DNA from: Ctenosaura bakeri
Taxonomy: Eukaryota > Chordata > Lepidosauria > Squamata > Iguanidae
Reading direction: 5' to 3'
Assembly (NCBI GenBank): GCA_948474755.1
Contig: CAOLHI010000738.1
Location: forward strand, 310,001 to 374,000
DNA: 64,000 nt
The notes below the pieces were generated by a model. The model searched no databases and had not been told where the DNA came from. It saw only the letters and a program-made list of their open reading frames with translations. The position numbers and the translations under genes are program-made. Shown here one piece after another: positions 10,101-22,100 of this stretch (position 1 is its first letter; each line of letters begins with the position of its first letter).

Positions 10101-13100
10101 TTCAGATATGGCCAGTGAGGCATCAAGTCCTGATCTGTGGGCATAGCTGCCATTTTGGATCCAATTTGGCATTGAGTAATTTGGCTATGGTTGAATGGCT
10201 GGGAAAGAGGGGTCTTCAGTGGCATGGCCTGATGCCAATGTTGTTTGGGAAGTGCCAGGGGCCTCCACTTCACATTTTGGTTATTCACCTGGGGGATAAT
10301 GATGTAGATTTGTTGACGAGCAAAGTCATATTGTGTAGTTAATTTACAATAGGAGGATCATACAGTGCAACTTACCTGGTATTGCTATAATGAGATCTGC
10401 CATTTTGCCCCTGCAGGTAGGGCAGTGGGAAGGAGACCATGGGAACATTGACAGAGCATGGAGAAGAATGAACAGGCAAATTTGAAATGCCTTAATGAAA
10501 GCTTTGGACCACTTTTTGCCATATCCTTTGATTATTTTACAGAAGCCTAAGCTCTACAGAGTCGATGGTGTTCACTTGTCAGAGGCAGATAATCTGTTAC
10601 CCTTGGAAGATCAGCAACAGGGAATGATGGCCCTTTTGGCCAGCCTGGTATGGGATAGGAGCTAAGCAGACACTTGTCTCTTATCCATGGCAGGTAGTAG
10701 AGGAGAGAAGTAGGAATTTGGTGAATACCTGTGGCACCCTTTTGGTGAAGAGAAGGGCTCTGGAACTGCCTCTTTAGGCCATGTGACCAGGGGGTGGAGG
10801 AGGAGACCTCCCTTGGGGATGCCCTGAGGGCTGTGCCCTCACTTTAAGTCAGACAAATTGGAGGAGGGCTTCTCAGGTTGGCCTTCCAGTTGTGTGCTGG
10901 CTGGGGAGCAACTAAGGTTTGGGGTTCTCCCTGAGGCTCAAAAGTTTTGCCCAGGGAAGAATGTCTGGGTGAGACCACCTGCTTCAGCTGTTCCCATGCT
11001 AGGTGCTGTTCCCTTTTTGAAGCTCTCTGGGGTTAAAAGTTAAATATAGTGGCTCATATTCAACCCAGTTTCTGTGTCTGGTGTCTTTATTTCCATAGTT
11101 GGTCAGCAATTAAGTTCCTTATCCATATGTATAACTATGGATTTGATTTTATATTAAATATAATTTGGCCATTTAGTGCCATCAATATAGTTCAAGTTTA
11201 GAAAGCACCTTAAATAAAACATAATCTTTGGGCAGGTCAGAGAGCTTGATGCTGCTATAGGGGACACTCTTACAGCCAGCAGGGGGACCTATAGGTCATT
11301 TTTCTTTGTTTCTTCTTCACGTAGCCTCAAAGCTTCTACGCTAAATAAAGAATTGAGAATCAGAACCATCTTGAGCTTCAGGTCTAATAATGAGTTCTTT
11401 ATTGGATACATTTGATTGGGAAATATTTGAAGACATGTGAATGATTTTATCTTTGCCATAAAATGCTTTTTTCCCCAATTAGGAACTGGAAGAGAGTTGG
11501 CACCAAAAAATTGCAAAAGAAATGAACCTTTCAGAAACTGCCTTCATCAGAAAATTAAACCCCACAGATGACTTTACCAAAAGTAAGAATCTTTCAACAT
11601 ATTAAAATAAACGGTTGTTTCAATATTGGCTTCAGGTGAATTTTAGTCTTTATTGATTAATATTGAGGAAAGATGGTGACTAGAAAAGGTTGAATAAAAA
11701 GATGAATAGATAAGGTTTTTTGTGAACTCACCCTTGGTATTCCCTGTTGAAAAGAAATAGGGCTAGTGTTCTTCAACATAGGTTTCAAAGGAAGGTAAGT
11801 CCACCCATGCTTAAATAGGCTAGCAGTTTAGTAACTGAAAGTACAATCCTAATTCAACATGTGGTGTGGCTGTGGAGGTTAAGATGGGGTACAAGGCACT
11901 TCTGCTGGAAGAAATCTCTTGTTCTACCATTGATCTCACTGATCTACCAGCTGAGTGATCTGTCAGCAGATCTGCTCGGCTGTCTAAGATCTACTGCCTA
12001 AAGAGCTGAAAAAAGATGGAGAAGGATAAAATAGTGGAGGAGTTAAGTCATGTCTGATCCAGACTTCCCAGAGACATAGCCACAATGCTGATGCAAAGAT
12101 AGACAAAGGAGGCGGTAGTCTTAATTTCCTATGAATGTAAGCTGAGAGTGACTTTTATTCAGTGCTCCTGTGGCTAGTGTAATCTGGGCCCAGTTGGCCT
12201 TGGCCCTCTTGGCCAGTAAGGATTGTGCTTCAATCAAAGAACATAATCTGTAGCAATTTGTTATATACAATTGAAATATGCAACCTTATATACTGCAGAA
12301 ACATTTAAAAAAATGCTTAGGAGACTTCAGAATTATTGATGGCTTAAACCCTGTGAAGGACAGTTAGCTTAATATAAGCTACGAAAACTCAGCTTCAGTA
12401 TACTTTTTGAATTAGCACGCTATGGCCCAAATTTAATTGTTATTTCTGACTCTCATGATTTCTTTTCTTAGGTTCCCGTTTTGGACTGAGGTGGTTTACA
12501 CCAGCTAATGAGGTCCCTCTCTGTGGCCATGCCACCCTTGCATCGGCTGCTGTGCTATTCCATAACAAGAGTAATTAGCATTTACCAATTTGGTATTTGA
12601 TATTGTGAATACTTTTGAAGTCTATGTTGCACTTATTTTTTTTTCTGATTTTAAAAACAGAAAATGTGAATTCCACCCTCACATTTGTAACTCTGAGTGG
12701 AGAATTAATTGCCAGACAAGCAGAAGATCATATTATCTTGGACTTGCCCCTTTATTTTTCCCTTCCACAGGTTAGATTTAAACAATCCCTTTTCCAATTG
12801 TCAGCATTTCTCCAAAGGGAAAAGGAAAAAGCATGCATTATTTACATCTTCCTTTTTTTTTTCCATTCAGGAGTTTAAAGAAGTAGAAGAATTAGTGAAG
12901 GTAACATGGATGATCCTCGTATTACATTGGTATCAGTCACATTGTACCACATAGGATTATGCTGTATTAAACAGCCCTGTTTCTCAAATGCTTTCAACTG
13001 GTTCCTTTCATTTTCATGGCATAGTATGGCCTGTGTACAGCTGTCATATTTTCATCATGCCCTTTTTCTACATCATGTTAAGTGAATACAATTTGAACAT

Positions 13101-16100
13101 TTTATGTAATATTTTTATTAATTCATGGACACTAGTTCTGTATGGTAATTAAATGCAGGGTAGAGCCACTTAATCAAGGGAATTATCCTGTCTCAGTTGC
13201 AAAGTTCTTCAACTCGACTAGTCAAGAAAGTCTCCGCTAGGACAAGGAGGAGAGTTAGTAAACCTGAATTTCTCATATTTGTCATGCCCCTCTGTTTAAA
13301 AAAAAAGGTGTGGGGGAGGAGAATAGGAGATGCTATCTTCTCTTTAAGAGTGCAGCCATCTTTTCTGGATTTTGTGGTTTTTGTTGTTTTTCACAACAAC
13401 AGTTGGTATCATTTGCCCCCACAATGATTTCATTTGATTTTTTAGGGTCAGATAAAACAAAAGAACAGGTTGCTTACCTGTAACTGTGGTTCTTCGAGTG
13501 GTCATCTGTGCCATCATACACTAGGAGCTTTAGCGCCTGCGCGGTAGCGTTCGGAAACTTCTAGAGCTTGTTCGCTTGGCGGGAACCCCTCCCCCACGCC
13601 GGTACTGCGCATGCTCCTCCCGCCGAGCAACGGTCTCTCCTCAGTTCTGTCGTCCGCCGTAGAACCTACAGGGACCTGAGAAAGAGGGGAGGAAGGGCGG
13701 GTGTGTATGATGGCACAGGTGACCACTCGAAGAACCACAGTTACAGGTAAGCAACCTGTTCTTCTTCTTCGTGGTCTCTGTGCCTTCATACACTAGGAGA
13801 CTGTGTAGCTTACCGGTCGGACGGCGGGTCAGGTCCTACAGCACGGAAGCCAACACCTCACGTCCAAACCGGGCATCTCTGCGCGACCGGCAGTCGAGCC
13901 TGTAGTGGCGCACGAAGGTCGATGGTTGGGACCAGGTCGCCACACGGCAGAGTTCATGCAGGTCAACTCCTCGCAGGAGGGCCGCAGAAGTAGCCACAGC
14001 TCTGGTGGAGTGGGCTCGAAGCAGGACTGGCGGAGGCTTCCTCGCGAGCTCATACGCCAGTTCAATAGTCCTCACCACCCACTTGGAGAAGCGCTGGGTG
14101 GACACTTTAAGGCCCCTCCGACGTCGCCCATAGCAAACAAAGAGATGCGGCGTCTGTCGGAAGGAAGCAGTCCTGTCCTTGTAGAAGGCCAATGCCCGAC
14201 GCACGTCCAGGGAGTGGAGGGACCGCTCTAACGGTGTCGTCGGGTTCGGGAAGAAGGTAGGCAGGATGATGTCCTGGTTGAGGTGGAAACTGGACACCAC
14301 CTTAGGCAGGAACGAGATGTCAGGTCTCAGGACCACCTTGTCCCTGTGGAAGACCGTGAAGGGCTCATCGGAACGAAGAGCTGTGATCTCACCCGCTCGC
14401 CTCGCTGAGGTCACCGCTACCAGGAAGGCAGTTTTCATTGTCAGGAGCCTGTCATCCGAGGTCGCCATCGGCTCGAAGGGCGGCTTCGTCAGCTGCGAGA
14501 GCACCAGCGAGAGGGACCACGGCGGTAGCGGCGGCGATACCGGCGGGTAGAGATGATGAAGTCCTTTCAGGAACCGCTTAACGGTATCGTTCCTGAAGAA
14601 GGCCGAGGCAGCAGATCGCGGCAGGTTGGTATGCCACGATCGCGGAGAGATACACCTTCAGGGATGGGAACGCCAGGCCCTGTTGCCGGAGGTGCAGGAG
14701 GAAGTGCAGGACGGTAGAGAGCCCCGCGGGCGATACCGGCTCACTCCTCTCGTTAGCGAAGGTCAGGAAGCGTCGCCACTTGTATTGATAGTTGCGACGG
14801 GTGGATTCCTTCCTGGCCGCGACGAGGACGGTACCGAGCACGGGATCGTCTAGTGCGATATCCTCCAGGCATGGAGGGCCAGGCGTGGCAGGTCCGGATG
14901 GAGGACTCGGCCGCCGGAGTGGGAGAGCAGGTCCGGTGTCGGTGGCAACCGGAGTAGGTCGTCTCGCGCGGCTTGTAGCAGGGGTGCGAACCAATGTTGC
15001 CTCGGCCAATACGGGGCTACCAGGATCGCGTCGGCTCGGTCGGCGAGGATCTTCGATATCGTCCGGCCGAGCAGCGGGAACGGCGGGAACGCGTAGAGGA
15101 GTTCCCCGGTCCACGGAAGCTGGAAAGCGTCCCCGATGGAGGCACGATCGTGGCCCGCTCTGGAACAGAATCGGCGACACTTCGCGTTTTCCCTGGTCGC
15201 GAAGAGGTCGATCGATGGTTCGCCCCAGCGGTCCCGAATCAGTCTCAACGCCTCTCCGGAGAGAGACCATTCGTGATGGGATGAGGTGTCCCTGCTGAGG
15301 GCGTCTGCCGTGGTGTTCTCCTGCCCGGCCAGGTGAACCGCCACGGGATGCGTGTGCAGGCGAATGCACCATTCCCACAGGTCGAGCGCAATGTCGAGCA
15401 GGGTCGTGGAATGAGTCCCACCTTGTCTGTTGATGTAGCAGACGGCGGTGGTGTTGTCCGTCAGAATCAGGACCGTGCGCCCCGCCACGGCATGGCGGAA
15501 CGCCCGTAGGGCTTTCCAGACGGCGAGCAGCTCCAGCGCGTTGATATGGAGAGCGGTCTCGTCGTCGGTCCATCTGTCGCGGACTCTGAGATCGCCGCAG
15601 TGGGCACCCCATCCATACAGGGAGGCGTCGGTCGTTACCGTCACCTTCGGTGTCGGCTGTTGGAAAGGCATCCCTGACATGAGATTGCATCGCGACTGCC
15701 ACCATCGGAGGGATGAGCGGACGTCTCCCGGCAGCTGCAGTCGGAGTGTCTGTTCGTCTCGCAGGGGGTCGAATATGCGGACGAACCAGTGTTGAAGAGG
15801 TCTTGCTCTCAGCCTGGCGAGATATGTCACAGCGGTCGTCGCAGCCATGTAGCCCAAGAGCTGCTGGACGCTTCTCGCAGATAACGTCGGGGCCGTACGA
15901 GCGTGAGCAGCGGCCCGGATCAAGGTTTGTGCTCGAGACTCTGGTAGGTACGCCCTGGCGGAGGTCGAGTCGAGCGTCGCCCCGATGAAGTCCAAGATCC
16001 TCGCCGGCTCGAGGTGGGACTTCTTCGGATTCACTCGTAGACCAAGGCGGGTCAGGAGTGACAACGTCATGTGGACGTCGTGGTAAAGTCTCTGTTTGCA

Positions 16101-19100
16101 GGACGCCACCAACAGCCAATCGTCGAGGTAGGGGAAGACGGAAGCGCCCTTCGTCCGCAGGTAGGATACCACCGGGGCCATGCACTTGGTGAAGACCCTT
16201 GGGGCAGTCGAGAGTTCGAACGGCAGCACCTTGTACTGGTAACAGGTGTCGTCGACTGCGAAGCGGAGGTACCGTCTGTGCTGCGGGCGAATGGCGATAT
16301 GGAAGTATGCGTCTCGGAGATCGATGGAGGCGAACCAGTCCCCTCGATGTAGGAAGGGCAGGATCGACGGTATCGTGACCATCTTGAACCTTTTGGGGCG
16401 GATGTAGTAGTTCACCCCTCTGAGGTCTAGGATCGGCCGGAGGGTACCGTCAGCTTTCGGTACCGTGAAGTACCTGGAGAAGAAGCCGGTGGTCTTGGCT
16501 TCTTGCGGGAGCCGCTCGATCGCCCCTTTCTGGAGGAGGGATTGGATCTCTTCCAGGAGGGCCGGACTCGACGGCGTGGAGTAGTAAACGCCGCGAGGAG
16601 GAATATTGAGAAACTCGATGGCGTAGCCAAGACGGACGATGGAAAGCACCCAAGAGTCCGTAGTGACATACTGCCACTCCGCTAGGTGTCGAGCGAGAGT
16701 CGGTCGGTCTCCGAGCGCTGATGGTAGGCTGAAGAGTGGGTATTGGTGGGTCCTGCCAGGCACGTCAAAACCGAGACTTTGTCTCGGAGGAGGACTTCTT
16801 CGACGAAGCCGGGCGCCGCCTAATCGTGCGTCTGGCCGATGAGACGGAGGACGGTCTCGACTGTCCAGACTGGGCCGAACGCTGGAACGACGAGGTGGAG
16901 GATCGTCGCCAGGATGGGCGGAAGGTGGAGGCCCTGCGGGCCTGCGTGGCCGGCTGCAGCCCGATCTTTTTTGCGGTCAGTCTCGCCTTGACAAGATTGT
17001 CCAAAGCTTCGTCTGTGGACGAATTGAATAGGCCTTCACCGTCGAAGGGGAGATCTTCAATCCTCCTTCTGGTGTCCTCCTGGATGTCGGCCGGTCGCAG
17101 CCAAGCATGGCGGCGGAGGCCGACGGATCCCGCCATGACCCGGGAGGCGATCTCCACTGCGTGCCGGGAGGAGGCCATCTGGTGCCGAGCGATGGAGATA
17201 GCCTCATTGAAGATCACGGAGGAGGCTTGGCGGATGTCCTCCGGTACCGCCTCCATCGCCGGTTGCAGGCGATCGAGCACTTTTTTCAGGTATGCCGCGA
17301 GGCAAGCCTGAGTGTTGGACAGCCTGATCTGCAAGGAGGCAGCTGAATAGAACCTCCTTGCGTAGGCGTCCACTCCTGCCCTCCTTGTCCGGCGGGGTGG
17401 TGTGTTGCCTGCCGGAGCCCTTTGTCTGTGCCGACTCGACGACCACAGAGTTCGGTACAGGGTGATTAAAGAGATAACCGGCGTTATCCTTCTGCACCCT
17501 GTAGAGGTGTTCTAACCGCTGCGGTATCGGCTGAGCCGAGGCCGGTCTATCCCAGGCGGCCTTCACCAGTCTGGATACCCGGGGCAGGAGAGGCAGCGGG
17601 GCCGTGGAAGGTCGCTTCTCCTCGAAGACGGAGAAGGCTGGATCGTCGTCCTCCGGCTCCGCATCGGCGATCTTAAGGCCGAGGGTAGTGGCCATGCGGA
17701 GCAGCATCGCAGAGAACTGGTGGACGTCCTCTGGAGCAGAATCTGGGATCGGGTCCCCGAATCCCAGCGGAGGAGACTCCTGTGAGGCCGCCTCAGACAC
17801 CTCTGACTCCGCGCTCGAGTCGTACGACTCCGAGCTCGGTGAGTCCTCTCGCGCTCGCTTTCCGGCTCCTTCGTCGCCGCAGGTGTTGCCTTCCTAGGCT
17901 TCTCCGCAGCCGGGGCGGTGGTAGCAGCAGCGTCCCGCTTGGGATGGCTGACCACTGACTTCACCCTCTTGGTGGTGACCGGGGTAGTCTGGCAGGCTGA
18001 CGTCGTCGTAGCCCGCTAGTCACCACCGACTCCGTAGGGCGCGTCGCCGTTGCCGTGACCCTAGGAGGTGGCGATATCGCCCGATACCGTGGTGAAGGCT
18101 CCCTCGCCCTATGATATCGAGGAGAGGGAGAGCGGCTGAAGGAGCGGCGGTCCGACGGAGATCGGCTTCGGCGTCGACTGTACCGAGCCTCGTCCCCTCT
18201 AGGCGAGCGCGATTCGCGCTGTCGACGAGGTGACCGGGACCTCCGGAAGGTCTCCCAGCGACTCGGGCCACGATGGTACCGATCCCGGTACGATGGCGAA
18301 TGCGACCGATAGGAGGCCGGGCGCTCTCTCCATTCAATTCCTCGCGTACCTGGCCACGTAGGACGCCGAGGTGTATCTGGAGGCAGACGAGCGAGGTTGT
18401 TCCTCTCTTGTCTCCCTCGGAGGCGGCGAGGCCACCGGACGCTCGGAAGAGCGGGACCGGGACCTAAGGGAGGTCGAACGCCGCTCCGGAGAAGCAGAGG
18501 GCTCTCTCTGCTGCAGGTCGGCCGACCTGCGACGGCTAGAGGGCGGTGGCGCTCCTCCACCAGGGTTGGAGGGTCTGCCACAGGCGAGTCCGGGCGCTGT
18601 TGGGGAACGTCCTCAATCTCATCGTCCGAGAGATCGACGGACTCGCCTCGCCCTTTGGAAGGCTGCTGAGTAGGAGGAGGAGTAGGAGGTCGAACGTCCC
18701 CAGCCGGGGAGCGCTTCTTTTCCTTCTTCTTCTTCTTCTTCTCCTTCTCCTTGCCCTTGCCTCCGTCCGGAGCAGGGCGCTTTTTAGCAGGCGTCTCCAT
18801 AAGGGGAGCCTCAGCCTTCCTCGCCGTCGAGGATCCTTTTGCTGACTTGGCAGCCGCCGACAGCTTCGGGATCCTCGGTAGCGCCGAGATCGGCGTTTTC
18901 GCCGGTACCGAGCCCGATACCGACGAGGTGGACGGAACGGCAGCCGCCGATACCGTCGATGGCGTGGTCGTCTTCTTGTCGGCCATCTTGGAAGTGGAGG
19001 TCTCGCTATCGCCCGCAGAGACTGTTCCCAACAATAAGATTTGAGTCTCGCGGAGCGGTTGCGGAGAGTTTGGGGAGTAATCCCGGCAAATTGGGCAAGT

Positions 19101-22100
19101 CCGGATGTTGTGGGACTCACCCAAACAGAAGAGACACTCCTTATGGCCGTCGTTGAGGGCAACCTTGCGGCCGCAGGACACGCACTTCTTAAAGAGCGCG
19201 GACATAAGACGAAGAACGCCAAACTCCGAAATCCAAAAAGACGAAAAAACCGAAGGGGGAGTCCGAAGAGAGGTCAAAGACAGTCCGAAAGTCCGTAAAA
19301 CCGTGAAAAACAGCAAGCCAAGCACAACGTGAGAGGAACAAACTGAAGAACCTTCCGTACACGGCGGCGGACGAGAAAGAACTGAGGAGAGACCGTTGCT
19401 CGGCGGGAGGAGCATGCGCAGTACCGGCGTGGGGGAGGGGTTCCCGCCAAGCGAACAAGCTCTAGAAGTTTCCGAACGCTACCGCGCAGGCGCTAAAGCT
19501 CCTAGTGTATGAAGGCACAGAGACCACGAAGAAGAACTTTAAAGATGGATCCAGCACCTCCATTTTTTCTATCTTGTTTTTCAGTCTCAAGTAATCTCAG
19601 GAGACCTAATCCAGGTTCAGACCCTAGGATGGATGGTGGGGAGTTTTTACACCCACATTCTCTACTGTGATCCTGATCAGAAAGCAACTGCCTCTCCCCT
19701 GTTCATGCAGTTTTTATTGACAAAGACATGATCTGACAAAATCAGCAGACCACACACTGATCATAAAAACTGCAAAAACTGTGGGACCCCAAACCAGATT
19801 GCAAACAACGGTGGTGGAAGCATTTAAAGTCTCCCTCCTCATACAAGCTAGGATTCAAATCCAAACTGAATAAACTATGCTTGTACAGGGGCAAGGTTGG
19901 GCAATCACCCACAATCCAGTGGCCACACACACCTGTCACCCCACCAAAAGGATCATACACACGTACACCCCTTCCAATTTTGTGTCTTCCACACAAATTT
20001 TTGAATATGCTTTCTTAATTCAAAATATCCCTGAGTCTTTTAGGGGCACAAGGGGGATCTTTACCATACTTTTGCCCTTCTGTCTATATTAGACCCAGGA
20101 AACACTTTTTTCAAACAAGGAAATAACCAGAAATAATTTCTGGTATTGAAAATGCACACCCTCAGCCTTAAAGCAGGTCTAGGGGGTAATTTTGCCAAAA
20201 ATTTTTGCCATGCCTTTAGAGAATATGAATGGGCCTTTGGGTTAAAGACAATATTGGGAGCATGGGAACCCTTTGGCCCCAAATGGTTTTAGGGGACCCA
20301 CACTCACACTTTCGCTAGAATAATGGGGCAGACATGAGTGCTTCATATATTTTCCTGCCAAGGCTGCCTTTATTAGAACTTTGCCTTTAATAAAATGGTG
20401 GATGGAAATACTGTGTGGTAAAGATGTGTGAAGATAACTTGTAGTTCTTTCTAGTTTATTCTAATATATTTTATCACCAGGCAGCTGTAGGTGATATGAA
20501 TGTTCAAGATGTTCGCTATTCTCCTGACACAAAAAAGCTCCTTATCCGCCTCAGTGATGCTTACAAGAGGTACATGCATTTCTGTTACAGATTTCTCTAG
20601 CTCGTTATGTGTAAATTGATTGTGCCCCAGCCCTCCTTCTGTGATTTTCTCAGGGAATCATAGAATTGAAGAGATGGAAGGGGCCCCATGGCCATCGGGC
20701 GCAGTGCCTGGCTCGATACAGGATCTCCAGCTAAAGCATCTTCAGCACCTAGTTCCGTCTTCTAGGGCAGCAGAGAACAACCCTGCACCCTCCTCTTTGT
20801 GGCAACCATCTTCTTTGTGGCACACTGCCAAAAACAAAAGCCCCCCACAAGCCTTCAAAAGAAACACAAAGAATCTAGAATGAACCCAAAAATGTGACCT
20901 TCCATCTGCTCTCTCATCAGCGACAGTGCTCCAAAGACTGAAGCAACGATAATATAGAGCTAGTGGCTGCTAGCTCTGCCCCCATTAAAAATGCATGGGA
21001 ATGTGATGGGTTTCTGGAAACTCTTTCCCACTTTGATTTGCTATATTTGCAACATAGGTTGGATTTATGCATTTTGCAGAATAAATTGTAGCATCCTGAA
21101 CTGATGAAACAAGCTATGTTATTTCAGACTGCAGGAATCACATTTTGGAATGCTCCTATACTTCAAAAAGAAAGGAAGAAGGAAGATGTCCTTTTAAGTA
21201 GAAAATTGGCAAACCAAGAATAAGACGAAACTAAAAGTTTTATCCCTGGTATGATAGCTATTTGATTATAGAGTCATTCTTTTTATGTGAGGGAGCCTTA
21301 TGTGAGGAAACTGGTACTCAGTTTCCTTTATTGTGCTTCAGCCATAGATATAGGTTGGATTAATTCACAATATTAAGGCAAGATGTAGCTTGACCTGCAT
21401 TTGTGTATGACCCACTCCTACAAAGAGCCATGGCTTCTTAGCCTACTGCAAGCAATCAGAGGCCATGATTTGTTGCTGCCTTACAGACTGAGTATCTACC
21501 AGGTTAAAATGCTATTTTGAAAAGCATATTCTTAAAATTAGTATTACTAAGTTATTTTAACGTTATAAACAAACTGTGAAATCTATATTAAATGAAATAG
21601 AACTTCAAAGCTAGACATTGCTAGATGTCATAGAACTATTGAAAACAGGAAATATAAATGAAAGCGGATGTTTTCCTCCCATTAGCAAAGCCGGAGCTTA
21701 ACGTGGAAATCATACTGCTTGATGACACAGGATAGGATCTTTTCAGCACATACATTGTGGAGATGATTTGTAGAGCTCTAAATAAAGGCTCTTTTGTTAT
21801 ATCTGAGCAAAGTTTGGCATCATCTTCTTCCATGTGACCTTCCTCCTTCACCTTCACTTTATTTTATTTGTTTAGACTACCATCAATAATCTTTATGTAG
21901 AAGGCTAGGGAATATTGTTGAACCAAAACTCTTATGAACCCTGACAACTGGCTGTGTTGGATGATGAGAGCTGCAGGTCAAAAATGTTTGAAAGGCCACA
22001 CATTCCCTAATTGTGCTATAGAAATTATGCCACTGTTACAGGCTTGGTTTTAATAACTACCATTTTTTCCAGTTATCTGCTGCAGAAATACATCTCAGAT

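Larger units (their letters stand above)
8040..11090 (+). mobile_element. decayed Ngaro-type tyrosine-recombinase retrotransposon
   Basis: In order on the + strand there are remains of an RNase H domain (about 9050-9480), a tyrosine recombinase (about 9500-10040) and an SGNH-type hydrolase (about 10115-10680), then a non-coding tail. This order, RNase H then YR then SGNH, fits vertebrate Ngaro elements of the DIRS order. Many stops and frame changes show it is long dead. The ends are uncertain: the left limit is set where GC content rises and may include other DNA, and the right limit follows the 'cccagtttctgtgtctggtgtcttta' type tail (positions 11066-11090). No target duplication was found; YR elements do not normally make one. 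It sits in PBLD intron 1 in the gene's orientation. Confidence 0.65.
13463..19537 (-). mobile_element. DIRS retrotransposon, copy A (near-complete, 6.1 kb)
   Basis: The element lies antisense to PBLD in intron 5. It encodes, in order, a gag-like protein, reverse transcriptase/RNase H and a tyrosine recombinase. Its termini are inverted repeats rather than LTRs: 13515-13648 and 19378-19511 are perfect reverse complements (134 bp). Beyond them are two different end sequences (gaacaggttgctt... at 13463 and ...cacgaagaagaac at 19537). The complements of both ends are fused side by side in an internal complementary region at 13703-13800. This is the hallmark of DIRS replication through a circular intermediate. 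No target duplication is seen, as expected for YR integration. GC content is far above the neighbouring intron. Several frame changes in gag and YR mean this copy is probably not autonomous as read. Confidence 0.92.

Noticed and set aside
14792..19298. Many + strand frames within DIRS copy A (such as 16736-17311)
   Set aside because: They are antisense shadows of the gag and RT frames in GC-rich DNA; the - strand translation matches DIRS proteins.
13463..19537. LTR retrotransposon or endogenous retrovirus
   Set aside because: The termini are inverted, not direct, repeats, there is no protease or DDE integrase, and the last protein is a tyrosine recombinase.
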